From the NCBI GenBank assembly GCA_963682025.1, contig OY821517.1, forward strand, positions 296,346,844 to 296,410,843: 64,000 nt of DNA, in the 5' to 3' direction. This document shows positions 36,170 to 48,182 of the stretch, piece after piece (the first letter of the stretch is position 1; every line of letters starts with the position of its first letter). The DNA is from Cordilura impudica (Eukaryota > Arthropoda > Insecta > Diptera > Scathophagidae). Both the position numbers and the translations under genes were made by a program. Below the pieces are notes generated by a model. That model was not told the origin of the DNA, did not search any database, and saw nothing but the letters and a program-made list of their open reading frames with translations.

Positions 36170-38821
36170 CAGTGGTGGCCAAAAAGAGAAATGAGAACGT
36201 TTAGGTGTGTTTAACAAAAGTGAGAGTGTATATTTAATATACACATGGAGAAATGCATTTGTTTTCTTTTGTTTGCGTTGTTGGATTGTTTTACTATTTT
36301 TGCTTATATATGTTAAATGTTAACTTATTATGTTTAAATATTAAGTTTGTTTAAATATTTTTGGGTTTGTGTGTTAAAATTATGTAATGAATGATTTAAT
36401 GAAAAAATTAAATATATGAATTCAATTGTTTGCAATTAATAAATAATTTTATTTCCTTCAAGAAAACAGGTACGTGAGTTCTTTTCACATAGTGTGTTGT
36501 CTTAAAAATAAGTTTAAAAATATTATAATTCATTGGTTTTCAGAGGTTTTTTGTGTTAAAATTAAGTAATGAATGATTAAAAAATTAATATTTATGAACG
36601 TAAATTTAATTCAAATGGTTTTTAAGTGTTTAAATTATGAAACTCAATTAATTTATCTATGTCAATTTCTTTGTTGTAACATTTAATTTTGAACAAAGTT
36701 TCTACATGGTTGTCAGACAATTTATTTCGATATTTGCTTTTAATTTGAGACAACGACGAAAATGTTGCCTCGCATATATATGTTGTCGAAAACATTGAAA
36801 TAAGATTCAATATAAGATCCCTACTGGCACCATATTTTTTGGGACAAATATTTTTCCAAAATGGAATACCAGTTTCCAATGGTAACGATAAATCGTTTCT
36901 CATATTGACCAGTTCTTGTTGAATATTTAATGGTACATTTTCCATTGAACATGTCAGTGGGTTGCTATAAATATTAAAAACCCATTGCATGCCAAAAATA
37001 TCTTTAAATCTAAGTTTAAAAGTTTCTATAAGTTTTTTAAGTTCTTCTGTGAAGAGGTTTAATTTATTAAAATTTGGAAATTTGGAATGTATTTCCGATA
37101 CTTTTTCAAAATTTAACAAATTTTGGGAAGCCATTTGATTTTGCAAAATTACTAATTTTCTGCTAAATTCAGTGATTGCATATAATGTTTCGCAAATGGT
37201 TTTTTTTTCCCTGTAAAACTAAATTTAAATTATTAATGTGTCGGGTTATGTCAGTAAGGAATGCTAATTCCAATAAGAAGTCGGGACATTTAATGGCTGT
37301 AAGCAAGTCTGTGTCCTTTGGGGAGGCCTGAGATTGCAAGAAAGCATCAATTTCCACTCTTAGGCTAAAGAGTCGCTCTAAGCTTTTTCCTCGACTTAGC
37401 CATCTCACTTCCGTGAACAAAAGGACGTCTGCATACTCCGCATTTACTTCCTCCAAAAATGCCACCAACTTCCTATGCATAAGAGCATTATGACCACCTC
37501 TTAAACGATTTATTATTTTAGTGGCTGTTTTCATTGTATCAGCAAAGCCAAGAGATTTAGCGAATAGGGCTTGTTGATGTATGATGTAGTGAAATGTTGG
37601 AATATTTATTCCTGCTTTTAATAAGCGCCCTAGAAAGCCCTGCTTTCGCCCAACTAAAACGGCTGCACCGTCCGTGCAGACAGCAGACAACTTATTTCTG
37701 TTTATTAAGGACAAAACATTCCGCTCAAAAGATGAATAAATCGTCTCACCATTAACGTTTCCATAGAAGGATTCAAGTTTTAATATTTCTTCAAAAGAAT
37801 TAAAATTATCGTCTATTGTGCTAATACGAATGATCATTTGGCTGGTGTCATTATTTTCAAGACTTTTGTCGAAACAAACCGAAACGAATTTAGCATTTGT
37901 AATCCTCTTATTTGTTTCGGATTGTATAAATAACCCAATTTTTTCTGTTCGACGCATAATAGTGTTGCGGGACAAAGCCATTTCATTCACAATATTTTCC
38001 ATTTTTTCCCAACATCCCCAAAAAATGGAAAAACTGAAATACAAATTTCTTTCCATAATTCCCCATCCTCAAAAGGTCGACCTTTTTTAGCTAAGGCTAA
38101 GGAAATTGTATAGGTCGCCTTGAGTTGACCACTTGTAGAGGAAATGATTTGGTCATGATTGGTATTCATGAACTGTTTATATTTAATTCTTAAATCTTCT
38201 TTTAACTTGATAATTAAATTAGACCTAGCAATTCCAGTAAGAGAATGCATATCTGAGTGGCGGTTATAGTGCCGCTTTAAATTGCATCTAAATTTATCTT
38301 TAATTTTTTGGTTGCAAACAAGGCATTCTGCTTCATTAAAAATATTTAATGAAAATAAAAATGAATTTTCCCAACCAATATCCCACATACTGAATGAAAA
38401 TCAAAAAATGTATTTCGTTATTAATGTATTTCGATTTATTAAAAATCAAAAATTTAATATATTAAATTTATATAATTTTTAAAAAATTTTATTTAATTAA
38501 AAATTTTAAATTAATAATATAAATATTATTAAATAAAATCTATTTAATTTTAAATCAATTATTTAAAATAGAAATATAATATATATAAGTTCTATTTTAA
38601 TGTGCTGTTTGAATATTTTACCAGTGTACCTATTTCATAAAATTTAATCATAAGTTATCAAACAAAGCGACGACAACCTGCCTTTGTTGATGCTGGTACG
38701 CAACTGAGTGAATTTTTTTTGTTTTTTCCTCTCAATTTTTGTTTGTTTCGTAAACATTCGTGCTGCGTGTGTGTGAAACCCGACCAAACTTCGTCGTTTC
38801 AACAACAGTTGGCCGTCACTG
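36170..38821 (-). mobile_element. Young hAT transposon, 2652 bp
   Basis: Ends CAGTGGTGGCCAA and TTGGCCGTCACTG are imperfect inverted repeats. They are flanked by a perfect 8-bp target duplication, atctacat, at 36162-36169 and 38822-38829. It carries one transposase gene on the minus strand with little decay. It inserted 3 bp from the 5' end of the Helitron at 38833. Confidence 0.93.
36622..38388 (-). pseudogene. hAT transposase (GTF2IRD2/FAM200-like), two frameshifts
   Basis: Begins MWDIGWENSFLF at 38388. Domains in order: C2H2-type BED finger (CLVCNQKI…LKRHYNRH), the ALSRNTIMRRTEKIG region, VCFDKSLENNDTSQM with the first catalytic Asp area, and AVCTDGAAVLVGRKQGFLGRL. Then HYIIHQQALFAKSL, LLFTEVRWLSRGKSLERL, and the C-terminal dimerisation block TTYICEATFSSLSQIKSKYR near 36720. 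These match the transposase from which GTF2IRD2 and FAM200 proteins derive. Apart from one-base shifts in A-runs near 38010 and 37205 I see no damage. Both shifts are in homopolymers, so an assembly error and an intact gene of about 585 residues are possible. Confidence 0.88.
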
Positions 38822-38832
38822 ATCTACATACA

Positions 38833-39210
38833 TTTATAATATTAATAGGCTAGGCGATTTCGTGTGACTGATGTTTTGTTCTACTGTTTTAACCCGATTT
38901 TGACCAAACGTATATTATTTGAAAGGTATTTCCTTTCAGACGATTTGCAGATTTACAGATTTTTATATTTTTTTTCTTTATTTTGAGAAAATTGCGTTTA
39001 AAAGTCGCTACTAATATATATACAAAATTATACAATTATGTGTGTGTTTATTAAATTTGTTAATGTGTTGGTAAAAAAAAATGGATTTGTTTTTTGTGCT
39101 GATTTGTGAATTGGCTATAATTGATTATCATACCTTTAGGGTCTTTATTTAATAAAAAAATAAAATTTCCTAGAATTTGCCCTCGAATTTCGTGAACTGG
39201 AATCTGCTAG
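38833..39210 (+). mobile_element. Short non-autonomous Helitron (copy D)
   Basis: 5' TTTATAATATTAATAGG (TC decayed to TT). The 3' end has a decayed hairpin (ctcgaatttcgtg), gaactggaatctg-type spacer and CTAG at 39207-39210. Another member follows immediately, head to tail. Confidence 0.8.
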
Positions 39211-40494
39211 TATAATATTAATAGGCAAGGCGATTTCTGTGCCCTCTTCTACACTTTTAGTTACCAACCAATTTTGATAAGGTATTTCTTTGCAGATGTC
39301 CACCATATGTACAGATGTGTACCATCTTCTATTTTTTTTTTGGAGTAAAATTCGTTTAAAGTCGCTACAAAAAGATACATAAATAAGTAAGAAAAATAAA
39401 GTCGCTCTAGATCGACTATACGATATCCTATACCATTCGGTTAGAGTCCGTATCTCTTAGGCCCAACTATTTGGATATAGAAAATAAGCGTAATCCAAAT
39501 TTGAGTGACATTGTTATTAATTTTTTTTCCTTTGGATATGGAAAAGTTCATATCGGATGCTATATTTATATGGGGACTAGGTCGACAAATGGACCGATCC
39601 TGACCATATTTGTTACGGTCACTTATTTTTTGCAAAAAAATATAGAAACCAAATTTCACAAAAAGTCTGTGGAAAATTTTTATTTTTGCTAGATTTAGGT
39701 AAAGATCGGGAAGCAGCTTTATATAGGAGTATGATTAAGAATTGTCCTATAAGACTTATTTGTGGACAACTGATTAATGGGAGTAATAAACACACACAAA
39801 TCCAATTTGACTGAGATCTATATGATAATTTGGATGATATGGCAATTTAAGTCCATTTCATAGGTGTCATTTGTTTGGGGACTAAGTGTCAACATGCACC
39901 GATTTTCGCCAATTTCAATAGCGTCCATGCTATTGCTGATAGAAACTGACATAGAAAATATCATCAAAATATGTTCACATTTGCGAGCTGTTGTTTGATT
40001 ATAAAATTTACGTGAACACACAAACGAACAGAAGGACAGACGGTCGGACGAACATCGCTAAATCGATTTAGAAAGTGATTCTGAGTCGATCGGTATAATA
40101 ACAGGGTAGTCTAGGTTAAATATTTTTGGTAGTTACAAACATCAGCACAAAGTCATTATATCCTGACCACATATTGGTATAGGGTATAAAACATCTTTAG
40201 GCTACAAATCAAATATACCATTCTGTTTGTGTGTTTACTAAATTTGTGTTGAATTGCAAATTGGCTAAAATTGAGTAGGACAGCTTAAGGCTCTTATAAA
40301 TATATTTATTAGCAAACGCAGTTATATATCTTCTGTGTTTTCAACAAATAATAATAATAAAATTTAATGAATTTAATTATAAATTTCTCAATTTAATGAA
40401 TTTTACCAAATATTCATAAATTTTATATACATTAGATTTTATATACATTAATTTCTTAGAATATGCACTCGAATTTCGGCGGCTGGAATCTGGT
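39211..40494 (+). mobile_element. Short Helitron (copy E), split by R1
   Basis: Begins TATAATATTAATAGGCAAGG directly after the CTAG of copy D and runs to about 39380. It is interrupted by a full R1 (39383-40191) and resumes at about 40192, with the final cactcgaatttcg, ggctggaatctg end near 40494 (CTAG decayed). This shows R1 is itself a mobile insertion, younger than this Helitron copy. Confidence 0.7.
39383..40191 (+). repeat. Dispersed repeat R1, full-length, inserted in Helitron
   Basis: From aataagtaagaaaaataaag to ggtatagggtataaaa. The landmarks gaagatcgggaagcagct and the cagaaggacagacggtcg stretch are in the expected order. No coding. Confidence 0.8.
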
Positions 40495-42494
40495 GGTTTA
40501 CATAACAGCGAAGATATGTATGTTTATTCGTTTGTAATTTATAGGTGGCAAAATCGCTGTACCGATCTTCCTGAAATTTACAGAGTCTTACTGTATATCT
40601 GGAAAGAACGGTAGGTTATAATTTCCTATTTCGATATTTTTAGTTGGCGTGACGAATAGAGTTGTCCTACGTTATATGGACGTTATTCAAATTGCGATTT
40701 TGGGAAGAGGCGGGGTCCAGTTTGTTACCTTCCTATATAAAATTAATAAGTGTAAAGTTAGGGGACAATCGGATATAGAAAAGTCGCGCCGGAAATCGAT
40801 TGAAAATTTTAAGTGTGCTTATATGGGGAAAATATGACTTTCTTCATGTTTTACGAAAATTTGTAATGAAGTATTTTGAAAGATACCATTTTTTTAAATA
40901 TTTTCTTTTTTTTTACCAAAATAATAATTTGTATCTTAAATTCCAATTTTGTTTTTTTTTTGAAATTTTTGTTTAATTGTTTGGTGGGTTAACTTCATAT
41001 TGGATTATATTTACGTTTTACATGTAATGCAGGTTTACGTCTTTGCTAAATCTAGTGTAGGTAACATGTTCTTGCATATAAAAAACCCACAAGTAAATTA
41101 TAAATAAAACATGGAATAAAATAGATTGTGCGGTATAAATATCGGTAACGAATCTATACTTCATACTAAAGTAGAAAAATGTTCCAATTAACATTTACTT
41201 AATTTTTTTTATTTGTGCTTGAAGAAATCGATACCCAAACGATAACTTCTTCTTACCAATGTTACCTCGTTTCAATGTTATTATACCTTTTTCATGAGTT
41301 AACAACGTTTTTGCGACGTATGAAGGTAACCTTAAGATGACAATCTATATTTTACTTCCTTTTTGTTCAACACGTTGGAAAGTGCAGACCTCTGAAGTCC
41401 CCAAGACAAAATTTTATTAAACTCGTATTCCTATGGTATTATCCACAAAGCAGATATGAATATTGGATAACATAAGATATATATATAATACTAACATCAG
41501 GTAAAGTTTTCTTAAGCAAGTAATTTTTGAGAAATATTCTAATTCATTTATGTGTATAAATAATTTTAATTTTATTTTATAATTTGTCTGTGGTCAAAGA
41601 CACAAAAGGAATCAACTCCAATTTGATGGTAAAGTGTCTTACCTTAGTTACTTCCCCGAAACGAAAGAAACCAGAAAAAAATACTTGTTGTGACTCTCCA
41701 CATAACCTTTTCATCATTTGTATAGGCAACATGGTGTTTCTTTCATATCGAACTGCAAAAACAATATCATATCAAAAAATACTCCGCAATCATACAAGAA
41801 AAAGACAGGAATGAAAGTAACACACAAAATAGAGTCTTAATGAAGGCAACGGAATTGATCATAAAATTACAGAATTCTAACAGAGAACAGTTAAAATATT
41901 TACCTCCTAAAATACAAAAATTTTTCTCAATAGTTAAAAAATATTAAAATTCGTAAACAATACAAAATAGGATTAAGTGGTTCAACCTGCAAAATTTCGG
42001 AAAATTGTGTATAAAAGTGAATAGTTTTATGTAAAAAAATTAAACAAACTTTTATAATTTTACTTGTCATGGTAAAAGAATATCATTAGCTAAAGTCACC
42101 TATGTCATCTACTTAAATTACTTAGTACCACATTTCTAAAATGAAATTAATATTACAGTGTAAGCTCCTTAGAATAAATTTCTTAAAATCTCTAATATAC
42201 TAAAACAATTTAAAAGAAAGTACATTACATTTTTCAAAATGGTTTACTTAAATAATATAAATTAAGTAACTACTTATAAACTACTATTAAAAATAATTTA
42301 ATATGCATTTAAATTTCATAAAATAAAATAACGATCGCGTAAAGTAACCTAGAAATCTATATCAACAACTTAAAGAAAATTTAAATACTTAAAATGTTTT
42401 TACAAATTTTGTTCTTTACTTGTGACCCGACTGTACCTAAAGCATCACCTTAGTCATAATCATGCAAGAACACTATTAATTATCATTTAAACAG
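40495..42494. other. Mostly unassigned AT-rich sequence
   Basis: No gene recognised. A short piece at about 40797-40865 matches the arm of the long-inverted-repeat family (attgaaaattttaagtgtg… ttttacgaaaattt). Confidence 0.5.
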
Positions 42495-42562
42495 CAACAT
42501 CATCAGCATTGCAACCGAATCATCGAGCTTCTTGGAGGCCTTCATCGAACTTGGTTATTTGG
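42495..42562 (+). other. Candidate 68-bp internal exon, unidentified
   Basis: A local rise in GC is bounded by an acceptor-like ttatcatttaaacag and a donor GTGAGT. Between them one frame reads NIISIATESSSFLEAFIEL then GYL, with one spare base at each end; only 22 codons. No family recognised. Codon choice differs from the surrounding AT-rich DNA, which is the main argument for a host exon. Confidence 0.3.
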
Positions 42563-43595
42563 GTGAGTTCAAATGATTTACAACGTTAACATTTAATATT
42601 GTCTCTTGCATTTAATTAGTCATTGTATAAGTTGCATTTTTTGATAAACAAGCAACAACTATTCCACTACATGATGGCAATTGAGAGATAAGTCTCATTT
42701 TACCTCATAATTACGTTTTTTTTAGGAATAAAATATTTTTTTTTATTTCTTCTTTGATCATGTAGTTTCTGCTAGTTTTTGCTTGTTTCTATAAAGTTCA
42801 GTAAACTTCCGTAATTCAAAAATTCTGTAAAACGAAATCGTTTTCCGTTTTGAAACCGTATAAACATTCGGAATCGTAATATGATAATGCATTTTCATTT
42901 CCCAATAATTAAATATTAAATATTTTTGTATAATAATAGCACATGTGTGCTATTGCTTGATTTAAAAACTTTTCTATCTTTGTTCTAAATATGATTTAAC
43001 TATGTTTTATATAACAATTTAAAATTTTATGAAAATATAAGATATCATTGCTTAGTGTAGTAATCTATGGGTTGAATAAATCATGAATTTTTCGAATATG
43101 AATCTCTAAATCAATAGAAGTGTTTTCTTACGAACAATGTATTAATGTTGTGATAGGGTGATATATGTTCTGGGGTCCTACTTACAATAATCTGGCGCTT
43201 GTAGGACATTTGTAAGGGAGGGTAAAGAGGCGCCAAACTCTAAAAGATATCTATGAGTAGACCCAAAACTAATGCAAATTCGATTGTTACCTTTGAATTA
43301 TTTCATAATAAATTAAACAGGCTAGAATGGGGTTTACTTTAGGAAATAGTGTTGTAGTCATCTGGTCCATTTAATACTCATTTTATATATAAAAAAAAAT
43401 AGGGAGTCTACAATAATTTTTGTAGTGAGATATAAATTCTTTATGGAACAGGACCCGAACCCCCCAACCGACTGAAGCTAGTAGCTCAATGGCTCCCGCA
43501 GTCCTCCTCCAAAAGATTCTTTTGAACACCTTAATCTACGGTTTACCATGCAGTTTAACTTACGATTAAAATAAGCCAAGTCAAAGGCAATTACA
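42563..43595. other. No gene seen
   Basis: AT-rich sequence. A short GC-richer stretch at 43450-43515 has a box-B-like word on minus (ggttcgggtcc) but no convincing tRNA or SINE structure. Confidence 0.5.
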
Positions 43596-45450
43596 TTACA
43601 AATTTCGTTCTAGAGTTTAATTTTTCCGACAAGCTGTTATATGAATCGGGATCAGTATTGAATTACCTTTTTACGGAGTTACAAAACTTCAAAATCTAAT
43701 AAAAACTCGCCAAGAAATAGCAAATGCCCCAGACCACTCTTGTACCAAAATGAAATTTGATGGCATTTTTTCAACTTTGAGATATTGATTCAAGCCAAAA
43801 TTATTTTCGATCTCTATACTTAAAAGTACTCAGATATGAAATATTGTTTTATTACCATGTTGTTAACCTATTGTGCATTGAAACCGAAAATGGGAAATTT
43901 TTTAAACAAAGTTTTGAAAACTCATTTTCCAAGTTTTAAAAAATTTTCTTAAACAAAATTTTAAAAAATGGATCTCGCACTTTAAGGATTTGTTAAATAC
44001 ATGTTACAAATTAACTGTGTGAATTTTTAATATAATATAATATAAAATTAGAGAAAAGCAATACTTATTGCAAGTCGTAAGTGATTACAGAAGATATTTT
44101 TAATCGCACACTAAATCATCCTTAAATACACCAAAATAAATAGAATTAATTTTACATTTCAGATTCTTCTGAATCAAATTGTCTTTTATTAGCTTTGGGT
44201 CATTTGTGGGTCTTCTTATTTTATTTAGAAATATACTTAAAATAATTTTATAACAAAATTGGTTAATTTATATTCGCGGGCAATAAGCAGAAGGGTTAAA
44301 TAAGGGTTAAATAAGCAAAAAATAATCAAATTATTTTTCTAAAATTCTAAATAGTGGTTCATCGAGTTTAATAGAAAAACTCGTTTTCGGTAATTTTTAT
44401 TTATAAATATCTTAAAATCCAAAGCTGGCCTTGGCAAATAATGGGTTAACGTTATCGGATTTATTACAAATTTAAGGAGCGGAAGTTTACATATTTGATT
44501 ATTATAGTTTAAGCATAGCATCTAAAAATTGGACAGCACTTACAAAATACTTGAATTTTTTGAATAAATTGTCTTTTATTAGCCTGGGGTCACATGTGAC
44601 CCCAATTCCAAGAGGGTTAGTGGGGTCGTATTATTTTTTCCCGAAATCCTGGGCTATTAGGGTAAAATAAAACATTTAAACGTAGACAAGTGATGAATTT
44701 TTGATACAAAGTATTTAGAAATAGTACATTTACTGAATATCTTACAAAAATCCCATTTGTCTCGAAATCCGCAAAAATAATATCCTTGCCAAAAAATTCT
44801 GGCATAGGGATTTACCTAACAGTTAATCTCTAACACACATTTAACAAGACCTTAAACAGATAGATCAATTTTTTAAAATTTTGTTGAAGAAAATTTTTCA
44901 AAACTTGAAAAAGGGGTTCTCAAAATTTTATCAAAAAAAAATTCCAATTCGGTCTCAATGCTTAATAGGTTAGAAAGGTGGTAATAAAACAGTACTTCAT
45001 TTCTGAGTTCTTACAGGTTTAAGGACTAATATAAAGTATTGGCTTTAATTAATTTCTTAAGGTTGAAAAAAATGCCATCAAATTTCATGACCTAGTTTTT
45101 TTTTGCACAAAAGTGGTGTGGGGCATTTGCTATTTCTTGGCGAGGTTTTATGATATATTGAAGTATTATAGCTTTTCGAAAGGAGAATTTATTATTGCTC
45201 CCGAATTAAATAACAACTTGTCGGAAAAATTAAACTATAGAACGTAATTTTCGTAAAATCTGAAAGAAAGTTATATTTTTCCCACATAAAACACACTTAA
45301 AATTTTCAATCGCGTTGAGCCACCTCTAAATGTTTGTTGATTGGCCCAAAACTTTGTATTTCTCAGTTTCTTTTTGCTATTCGCATATTTCTAGGGGGTG
45401 CGACCGAGAGTTTGAACACTTTTTTCTCCATATAATGAAGTGCCACCCTA
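43596..45450. mobile_element. Long-inverted-repeat element, left end truncated
   Basis: Same family as 27957-32466. The left part begins at aaatttcgttctagagttt, inside the arm; the right arm is complete and ends …GTGCCACCCTA at 45450. The centre is non-coding (acccaaagctaataaaagac, tgacttgcaataagtattg). The first ~200 bp of the left arm are missing. Confidence 0.75.
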
Positions 45451-45460
45451 GCATGTATAT

Positions 45461-46114
45461 TAGGGCGGGTCGATTTGTATGGAGGCAAAAAAATCGCTCG
45501 CGTGACATGGAAAATCATATTCTAGGGATCAAAATAAGAAATTTTGCCCAAGGAACCATACCTCTAAAACGAATTCTGAAGACCCTACTTTTGACCTGTC
45601 TGTCTGCTATGGGGCAACCCCATTACCCCTCATGCAATTGATCTGAAACTTGGCCCATAGTCTTGTTGTGACTACAGATTAATTTTGCGGAAGTCACGCA
45701 GAGTCACGGAGTGATCTAAAAGTTATTTACCTTCATCCAATCGATCTTTTTGAATAACAGAACATAGTCAATGCGTATGATTATTATTTATTATCAGAGT
45801 AGTAGATACGTATACGTATGAGTGTTGCATTTAATATTATATCAAACATAGCCCAATTCTAAAAAAAATGGTGATTTTTCGAAATGTTGGGTCATGGGTG
45901 GGTCGGTCGTCCAAATTAGTGGGGGTCGATCGTACATTTGGAATCGATTGGGGCACTCTAAATGGGTCAAAGTGAGACAGACAGACAGACAGGTTAAAAG
46001 TCGGGACATCAGAATTCGTTTTAGAGGTATGGTTCTCGGGCAAAATTGCTTATTTTGATCCCTAGAATCCGATTTTCATTGTCAATTGGGCGATTTTTAA
46101 ATCGACCCGCCCTA
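45461..46114. mobile_element. 654-bp MITE with ~130-bp terminal inverted repeats
   Basis: Ends TAGGGCGGGTCGATTT and AAATCGACCCGCCCTA. The arms share ttctagggatcaaaataag and ccatacctctaaaacgaatt over about 130 bp. A perfect 8-bp duplication, atgtatat, is at 45453-45460 and 46115-46122. The YARNG-like end and 8-bp duplication suggest a hAT MITE. A (acag)n run is at 45986-45999. It landed just 10 bp beyond the right end of the long-inverted-repeat element. Confidence 0.85.
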
Positions 46115-46421
46115 ATGTATATGTAAGACGGACAGCGCTATACCAACTCTTCTTGTTATAAGTATCACAAATATATTTATTTTGTGTATTTATTTTAAAT
46201 GTAAATACTAATTTAGAACAACAAATAAATAACATTAAAGTATTTATAGATGTGATTTTCTTTAACAAGAATTATGCACAAAAAACACAAAGTTTAACAT
46301 GTATAAAATTGTATATATTTTGAACAGCTTATTTTTTTTAACTTTCAAAGGAAAAAACTTTTATAAAATCTTAACGACTTAAATGAAAAACACATTTTGA
46401 TCCATTGCAATATTGTCCCTA

Positions 46422-47033
46422 TCACATCGATGATGTCGCCCCATTCAATTTGGTGGAGACGTTCCAGATATGTATTTGATTTGTTGCCTCAGCTTGTCGC
46501 AATATCTTTCGAATATCAGCCAAACGTTTTTATGTATTTATTAGCCAACAAATAAGCCGATTTCATTTGACCAATAAAAATGTGCGATGATATTCTCAAC
46601 TGAACACTATTTATCTTTTTGGCTAGATTATCCAAAGTTGTTTTCACCTCAGGCTCATGATTATTAATGGCGGAATTTATAGCTACACTAAGAATTTCAT
46701 CTATGTCACGCGTACTCACGCCATTATTGCTAGTGATATAGTTCAAAAGGTTATCTACTGCGGTGAGACGTTGATTTCGTGCTAAGTATTTGGCTGCGGC
46801 AGCAAAAATTTTCATCGGTGATAATTTGTAATCTTGAATTATTCTAAAAGTAGTAAATATGTGAAAATTATGCAATACTAAATTAGTGGAGTTCTTAACT
46901 GACCTGTATACCAAACCAAATCCTTCATCAATATTCTTTCCACATAGAATAATTAAGATACAAATCTGTATTTTTTCCTGAAACTTATCGAATAGGGTTG
47001 GCAATGTTTTATTCGATTCTAAACGTAACTGCA
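46422..47033 (-). CDS. Putative last exons of a ZFYVE26 (spastizin)-like gene
   Basis: An acceptor (attattttgcag) precedes the first exon, which reads LRLESNKTLPTLFDKFQ, then ILCGKNIDEGFGLVYR. A donor (acag|gtcagt, about 46904) and acceptor (acttttag, about 46843) delimit a ~60-bp intron. The second exon continues IIQDYKLSPMKIFAAAAKYL, TLDNLAKKINSVQLR, IGQMKSAYLLANKYIKT, then, after one extra T in a T-run near 46522, LADIRKILRQAEATNQIHIW to a TGA at 46422-46424. This α-helical tail resembles the C-terminus of ZFYVE26/spastizin, which acts with SPG11 and AP-5 in lysosome reformation; the identification is from memory of the family. Upstream exons are not seen in the window. The frameshift may be an assembly error or mark a pseudogene fragment. 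Confidence 0.4.
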
Positions 47034-47767
47034 AAATAATCAGATTAATTTAGAAAAGATATTACATAATTATTAAGATTTATTCCTAAATATCTTAAAT
47101 ACCACACGGCATACTTTCAATAGGTTGTCCGCACGATAAGAGTATATGGTTATTTAGTTTTCAGTCTTTAAGAAGTTCGTCTTTAATAAGTGATGGCTTA
47201 ATACATACATGAAAGACTTATAAACTAGGTTTAATTCCTTGGGTTTATGACACTACCAACATTTCACAAACGCCGGGTTTGAAAATAAAATATACATCTG
47301 AATTTATCAGAAATCGTATCATGTCTCTGTGGTTCTAAATCAGAATCTAGGGACAAAATTGTTTTAATAGTTTTATTTTTTGTGGTCGTTGAGGTAAAAA
47401 AAATAGTTAAAAAATTGTAGGTAAATTATATTTCGGACATAGATAAAGTAAAGCTATAACACACTTCAGTTATACCGACATTTCTGATATAACCATCCAA
47501 AATAGATTAATTTTTATATTTCTGAGATTACTTAATCTGTGCAAGTAAAATGGAGTTCATATAAATTGAATTTTTGTTTTTGAAAAATTTCTGAAGTGAA
47601 CAAAATAATTTCATAATTTTTTTACTGTTGAGATCGCTAAACTTAAAGAAGTAAAAGTGTTAAACTCGGCTGTGCCAAATGTTTAAAACCCTCCACCCAT
47701 GTCCTAAACACAATATTATAAGCAAGGTTGTCAGCACTAAGAGACAAAAAAGGCTGATTTAAAATTA

Positions 47768-48075
47768 CTAGAAGATTCCAACCCTCGAAATTCGAGCGCA
47801 AATTCTAGGAAATTTTATTTTTTCATTAAATAAAGACCCTAAAAGTATGCTAATCAATTGTAGCCAATTCACAAATCAACACAAAAAACAAACTCATTTT
47901 TATTACAAACACATTAACAAATTTAATAAATGCACACATAGCATTGTATAATTTTATGTATGTGTTAGTAGCAACTTTAAATGCAATTTACTCAAAATAA
48001 AGGAAAAAATTCGGGATAAAACGGTAGAACTAAACATCAGTCACATGAAATCGGCTAGCCTATTAATATTATAGA
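47768..48075 (-). mobile_element. Short non-autonomous Helitron (copy F)
   Basis: Intact CTAG (47768-47771) with flanking A, perfect hairpin ctcgaa/ttcgag, and minus-strand start TCTATAATATTAATAGG at 48075 followed by T. The best-preserved ends of the family in this window. Confidence 0.87.
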
Positions 48076-48182
48076 TTATTAACAAAAAAAAAACACAATT
48101 ATAAATGCAATCAGCATAAATTGAAACACATTAATTTATTTTTGTTTGTTTATTAGCAATGTATATATACATATATAAGTTT

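Noticed and set aside
41584..41814. 76-codon open frame
   Set aside because: Low-complexity, no recognised domain, length expected by chance at this GC content.
43440..43520. Possible tRNA or tRNA-derived SINE
   Set aside because: A box-A-like word (tagctcaatgg) and a box-B-like word (ggttcgggtcc) occur on opposite strands, and no cloverleaf can be drawn.
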